64,000 bases of DNA from the NCBI GenBank assembly GCA_030533445.1, contig CM060080.1:24071377-24135376 (forward strand), written 5' to 3'. Under the pieces are notes generated by a model. That model was not told the origin of the DNA. It saw only the letters and a program-made list of their open reading frames with translations, and ran no database searches. The stretch's first letter is position 1. Each line of letters starts with the position of its first letter. The stretch comes from Cyprinodon diabolis. Lineage: Eukaryota; Chordata; Actinopteri; Cyprinodontiformes; Cyprinodontidae. Both the position numbers and the translations under genes were made by a program. Below, one piece after another: positions 60,601-64,000 of this stretch.

Positions 60601-61715
60601 AGCCAGTGGAATGTGAGAAATGTATTTTAAAAAGGCAGAAAGTAAACAGGTGCATTGTTTGGAGGCTTCAAAGCATATGGTGGAAAAATATCTATTGTTC
60701 CCTTATTGGAAAAAATAATAAAAATTGAGATATTTCCTGGTTTGTAGGAAATGAAATGAATTCTGGTATGAGTTCTCCGAGACAACTACTGACATTTTTA
60801 CTTAAAAATGAGAAATGAGGAGGATTTTTCCAGGTATTGCTGGTGTCTATTAATTTCTCCCTGGCGTAAAATCCAGCAGTGATGCTTGAACGATCCCTTT
60901 TAAACAATCACTCCAGAAATCTTCAGTTTTGCTAAGTGCTGGTAAAGATCATTTTACAAAGGAATGTAGATATATCTTCCTTTTTCAAGAAGGATTTCTT
61001 TTTTGGTCTTCGTATGTACAGCGGTAAAATAACTAACATGTAAAACAATGGAAAAAAATCTTTGTTTTGTTTAATGTTTTTATTTATAACCTCCAGGATG
61101 ATCACCAAATGTGCCTTGTAGACACACAAATAGGTGCTGCATCTGGAGAAAAGGTTTTTAATTTAGATCTTTTTTTTTTTTTGCCTCACGGCAACATTGA
61201 AATATTTAACAGTTTTATCTATTGTCTGGGCATAAAAAAATGTTTATTTGTAATGTGTTGAGAGAGATTGAACTGAGGGGGTTGGAATTTCTGTGAATAA
61301 ATTAGCAAGTTGTGTTAAACTGAAGTCAAACACCTTTGTGTTGATTTCTTTTTCAAGCCAATTTTTACAGAAATGAATGTTATTATTTGTATTTTAATTT
61401 CACTGTTGAATGTGAATGTTTTCGGGGTTCTTGTCCTCTTGGAACCGGGCTGTATTTGCCCATCATGCTGTATGATCTTTCAAATCAACAAACAAATCAC
61501 TGGAATTGTTTCCTCTGCAGGTTACAACTGTGAATGATCATGAATAATATTTATTTCATATGCTTCCTGTGCAACATTTGATTCTTGGTTTTATTTGATT
61601 TATATGTGTAAAATCAACAGTTCTTGTTGAACACAAACATTTGTAATAGACTTTTTAGAAGTGCCATTAGAACCTAATATAATTTTTTTAAATAAAAGTA
61701 TATTTTCTAGAAAGC
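57682..61715 (+). other. zbtb42: Probable long 3' UTR of zbtb42
   Basis: No further exon was recognised after the stop codon. Candidate polyadenylation signals on the plus strand include AATAAA near 59028, near 61297 and at 61691-61696; the last, TTAAATAAAAGTATATT, is the best placed for a long UTR of about 4 kb. Small open frames such as 59502-59861 have no recognisable content. UTR length is a guess; the first signal could also be used. Confidence 0.35.
58388..59128. mobile_element. GATGCACYGA-type MITE downstream of zbtb42
   Basis: The left end GAGATGCACCAATCAGGCTT and, on the minus strand, the right end CAGATGCACTGACAATGATC form imperfect inverted repeats. Each is followed by a GATCA and CTGATT motif in the same order. 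A solo end of the same type is at 8438-8530. A further similar fragment (CCTGATTCTGATCTCTGACT at about 59370) suggests a second nested or partial copy. It lies within the possible 3' UTR. Confidence 0.45.
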
Positions 61716-61719
61716 AGTT

Positions 61720-64000
61720 GCTTCAGTGTTAGCATTGTAGAGATTTAGAGGACAATCTTTGTGCAGGATTGGCATTGCTTAGATACCGCGACAGTTTTAC
61801 TTTGATCTTTAATCGTGCATTTTTCTCTGTTTGAGCTTTTGTTTTTGGAGTGACTGTGTGCGCGTGCTGTGAAAATGTGACAATCTTGATTTAGGTCTTT
61901 TATTGAGATTCTACATAGAATTAAAAGGAACAACGTCTATCTGTGTGGTTATCATTTGTTTCCCCATTCCCTCTTTTAAAGCAGTTTGCCACCAGATGAT
62001 TTTAGGTTAAATTTATTAATAAAATATTTTAACAACAAAGCTGATTTTCTTCCATAACATTGCAAAATATTGCACCTTGCCTACAGAGATCATGTTTACT
62101 TCTCTTTTCACAATCCATGCAGAAGGTCCAAAAATCTCTTATGAATTTCTTTTTTTTTTAATTCTGAATATAAAGTATATAAGAAGATTGACTTTGTCTG
62201 AGGAGAGCGTGAAAATTTTGGATCAATATTCCACTTAAAGACCAATAATATATATATTTTTTAACAGAGACCACCTGATTTTTATTTATAAATGTCCTAA
62301 GATTTCAAAGACTTTATGATATATTTACTCTTCTAATGTCCCCAATGTGTTTGGGGAAAAAAAAGACCAAAAGTATCACATATCCTTTAGAATAGAATAT
62401 AAAAGAAATAATTCTTACTCATTGGCATCAGAGGCTTTTCCACCTAAAGTTCATTTAAAGTAATTGCTACTGAACAGCTAAGCCTCTGTCTGCTCTGATC
62501 ACTGCACACAGCTTCAGGTAAAGTCTCAGTTTGGTTGGTATTTGTGATGGTAGGACAGAAAACCTTGTTAGATTCACCTACATATGCAACTATAGGCTGC
62601 AGTTCTTTAATTTGGAGCCCTGGAGACTTTTTTTTTTTTACTTCAGTGCAAACTTATATTCCATAAAAGCTTTGATCAAAAATGATAAAATTACTAAAAA
62701 GTAAAGTATTATTTGAAATAATGACTAGGTGTATTCTCAAAGAATCGTTGGGTTTCTGACAGCGGTGTCCCTTTAAATCAGAAAGAATACAAATAAAAAC
62801 AAAAAATGGATATACTTTTACACCATGAGGGCTGATTAAGGTTCCAGCCGCAGGATGCCATTGAGAAGTCGTCGTCTGACACACAAGTGGTTGGTGTGGG
62901 TTTGGAGTGCTGCAGTGTGTACAGACACAACAGTGTGATAATAGTTCAGGTCTTACAGGCCCTATCTGTCTGAAACTGTAAACTGACCTCAAGGACAGAG
63001 CAGCTTCAACATGAGCTCCTATTGTCTCTGTCTTGTTGCCAATAATCTTAAAAGGAGATAAAAACCTGTATTACAAACTTAAATTGTTATTTCGTTTGTT
63101 AACTCGATTACACACATTATTTGTGTGTAAACACACCAGCACCGAATGTGTGTCTAATTAAGGAGATTTATGCCAATTCACTGAACATTTTCAATAGCAA
63201 GGACTTTTAATTATTTCCCCGCTGCACCATGAAAGAAATCCAGCTGCTTTGCTACGTGATCCCAATCGGGATGTGCTCAGGTTCCCACCACCCTCCCCCA
63301 AAATCCCAGCTCACCCACATTCTGGGAACGCCATACAGACAAGGGCCGCATCCAGCTCAGCGCTAAACACCCCCCCACCCCAAAAAAAAAAAAAAAAACA
63401 CGGCCTCATCCCACTGCTCCATTGTGTGCGTGGGTAGTAGCTCAGCCAGGCTATTGTCTGGCCTGGCTCCTCAGCACGTACTTTATGCTCAAACCGACAA
63501 CACAGCCAGCCAGCTCCAACATAAAGAAAACAATATCCTCCCAAGATCCTTCATAGTCCTCCCAACATCCCCAGCCAGCTTATGGCAATGTAAATAAGGG
63601 CCCTCCAAAATGTTACTGTAAGCAGTGGCAGTAGGAGCAGGCCTTGGGCTGCTCACCAGCACCAAACATCTCACATCTGCTTTAAGAGATCCGGAGCTTA
63701 AACTCCCTGCCTGTGGGCATTTCTTATGAAGCAACACATTCACATGGAGAGCGGCGGCCCATGTGATAAGGCTTAGCTGCAGGGGTGACGAGCTGGGATA
63801 TGTGCAGCAGAACTCCACAGAGTAATATAACATTCCTCCCCAAGGCTCAAATCCTGCTTCCTTTTGTGTGTTTTGTTGGTGTTTAGAGCTACTTGGGAGA
63901 AGTTGAGAGGAAAGTTGTAAGTGTCCACAACCTCAACAAGGCCAGCGGTGGGAGCCCTTGACCTCTGCAGGGACAGACTGCCAGGGACAGCTGGTGGGGC
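61720..64000. other. Region downstream of zbtb42 to window end
   Basis: Up to about 63.2 kb the DNA is AT-rich and I see nothing in it. From about 63.2 kb to the end it becomes GC-richer, with a poly-A run at about 63383-63398. Open frames on the minus strand (63544-63311, 63833-63489) have no recognised domain. It could be the edge of a next gene or a conserved regulatory element; the sequence alone does not decide. Confidence 0.35.

Overview
The window is vertebrate nuclear DNA, almost certainly from a teleost fish. It is AT-rich, has short coding exons separated by long introns with canonical GT/AG borders, carries an intact Tc1-type transposon, and is full of fish-style miniature inverted-repeat elements, tRNA-derived SINE pieces and L2-like LINE debris. 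No bacterial, organellar or viral gene was recognised. Species cannot be determined from what is visible.

Two protein-coding genes are supported. On the minus strand, eight coding exons between 29360 and 1106 encode the first 269 residues of an AKT serine/threonine kinase: the PH domain, the linker, and the kinase domain as far as the catalytic-loop RDLK. The remaining exons lie beyond the left edge of the window. On the plus strand, a single-exon 526-residue reading frame (56101-57681) encodes a BTB/POZ plus four C2H2 zinc-finger repressor. The AKT protein has AKT1-type signatures ([25 protein letters not shown]). The zinc-finger protein ends in HCGLVK, like ZBTB42. Divergent AKT1/ZBTB42 is the known vertebrate arrangement on human 14q32, and it is paralogous to AKT3/ZBTB18 on 1q44. 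I therefore call akt1 and zbtb42.

Layout: 1-1105, akt1 intron beyond exon 8. 1106-4665, seven-exon cluster of akt1 exons 8 to 3, with a MITE at 2922-3523 in one intron. 7411-7539, exon 2. 7540-29314, a 21.8-kb first coding intron with an old SINE, a TTAA-flanked MITE (21404-21897) and a tandem array (28.1-28.35 kb). 29315-29491, first coding exon with its start codon. 29.5-53.7 kb, the divergent intergenic or 5'-UTR-intron region. It is rich in mobile elements: a hAT-like element (32255-33547), a first arrayed MITE (38921-39622), tRNA-like repeats (41.3 kb, 45.7 kb), an intact Tc1 element (42661-44272), LINE remnants (47.75-49.57 kb), a long AT microsatellite (51.4 kb) and a second arrayed MITE (52701-53660). 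53.7-56.1 kb, candidate zbtb42 first exons and promoter. 56087-57681, zbtb42 coding exon. 57.7-64 kb, probable long 3' UTR and intergenic DNA with one more MITE.

The most notable structures are two copies of one non-autonomous TA-flanked element. Their arms are opposed arrays of a ~20-22 bp unit built around GAATTCTGA, so each could fold into a large hairpin. One copy abuts a CpG-bearing segment that could be the akt1 promoter; the other abuts the zbtb42 promoter region. Other points are a GC-AG intron in akt1, a Tc1 copy whose 202-bp inverted repeats differ at one base, and an in-frame upstream exon that could add 75 residues to zbtb42.
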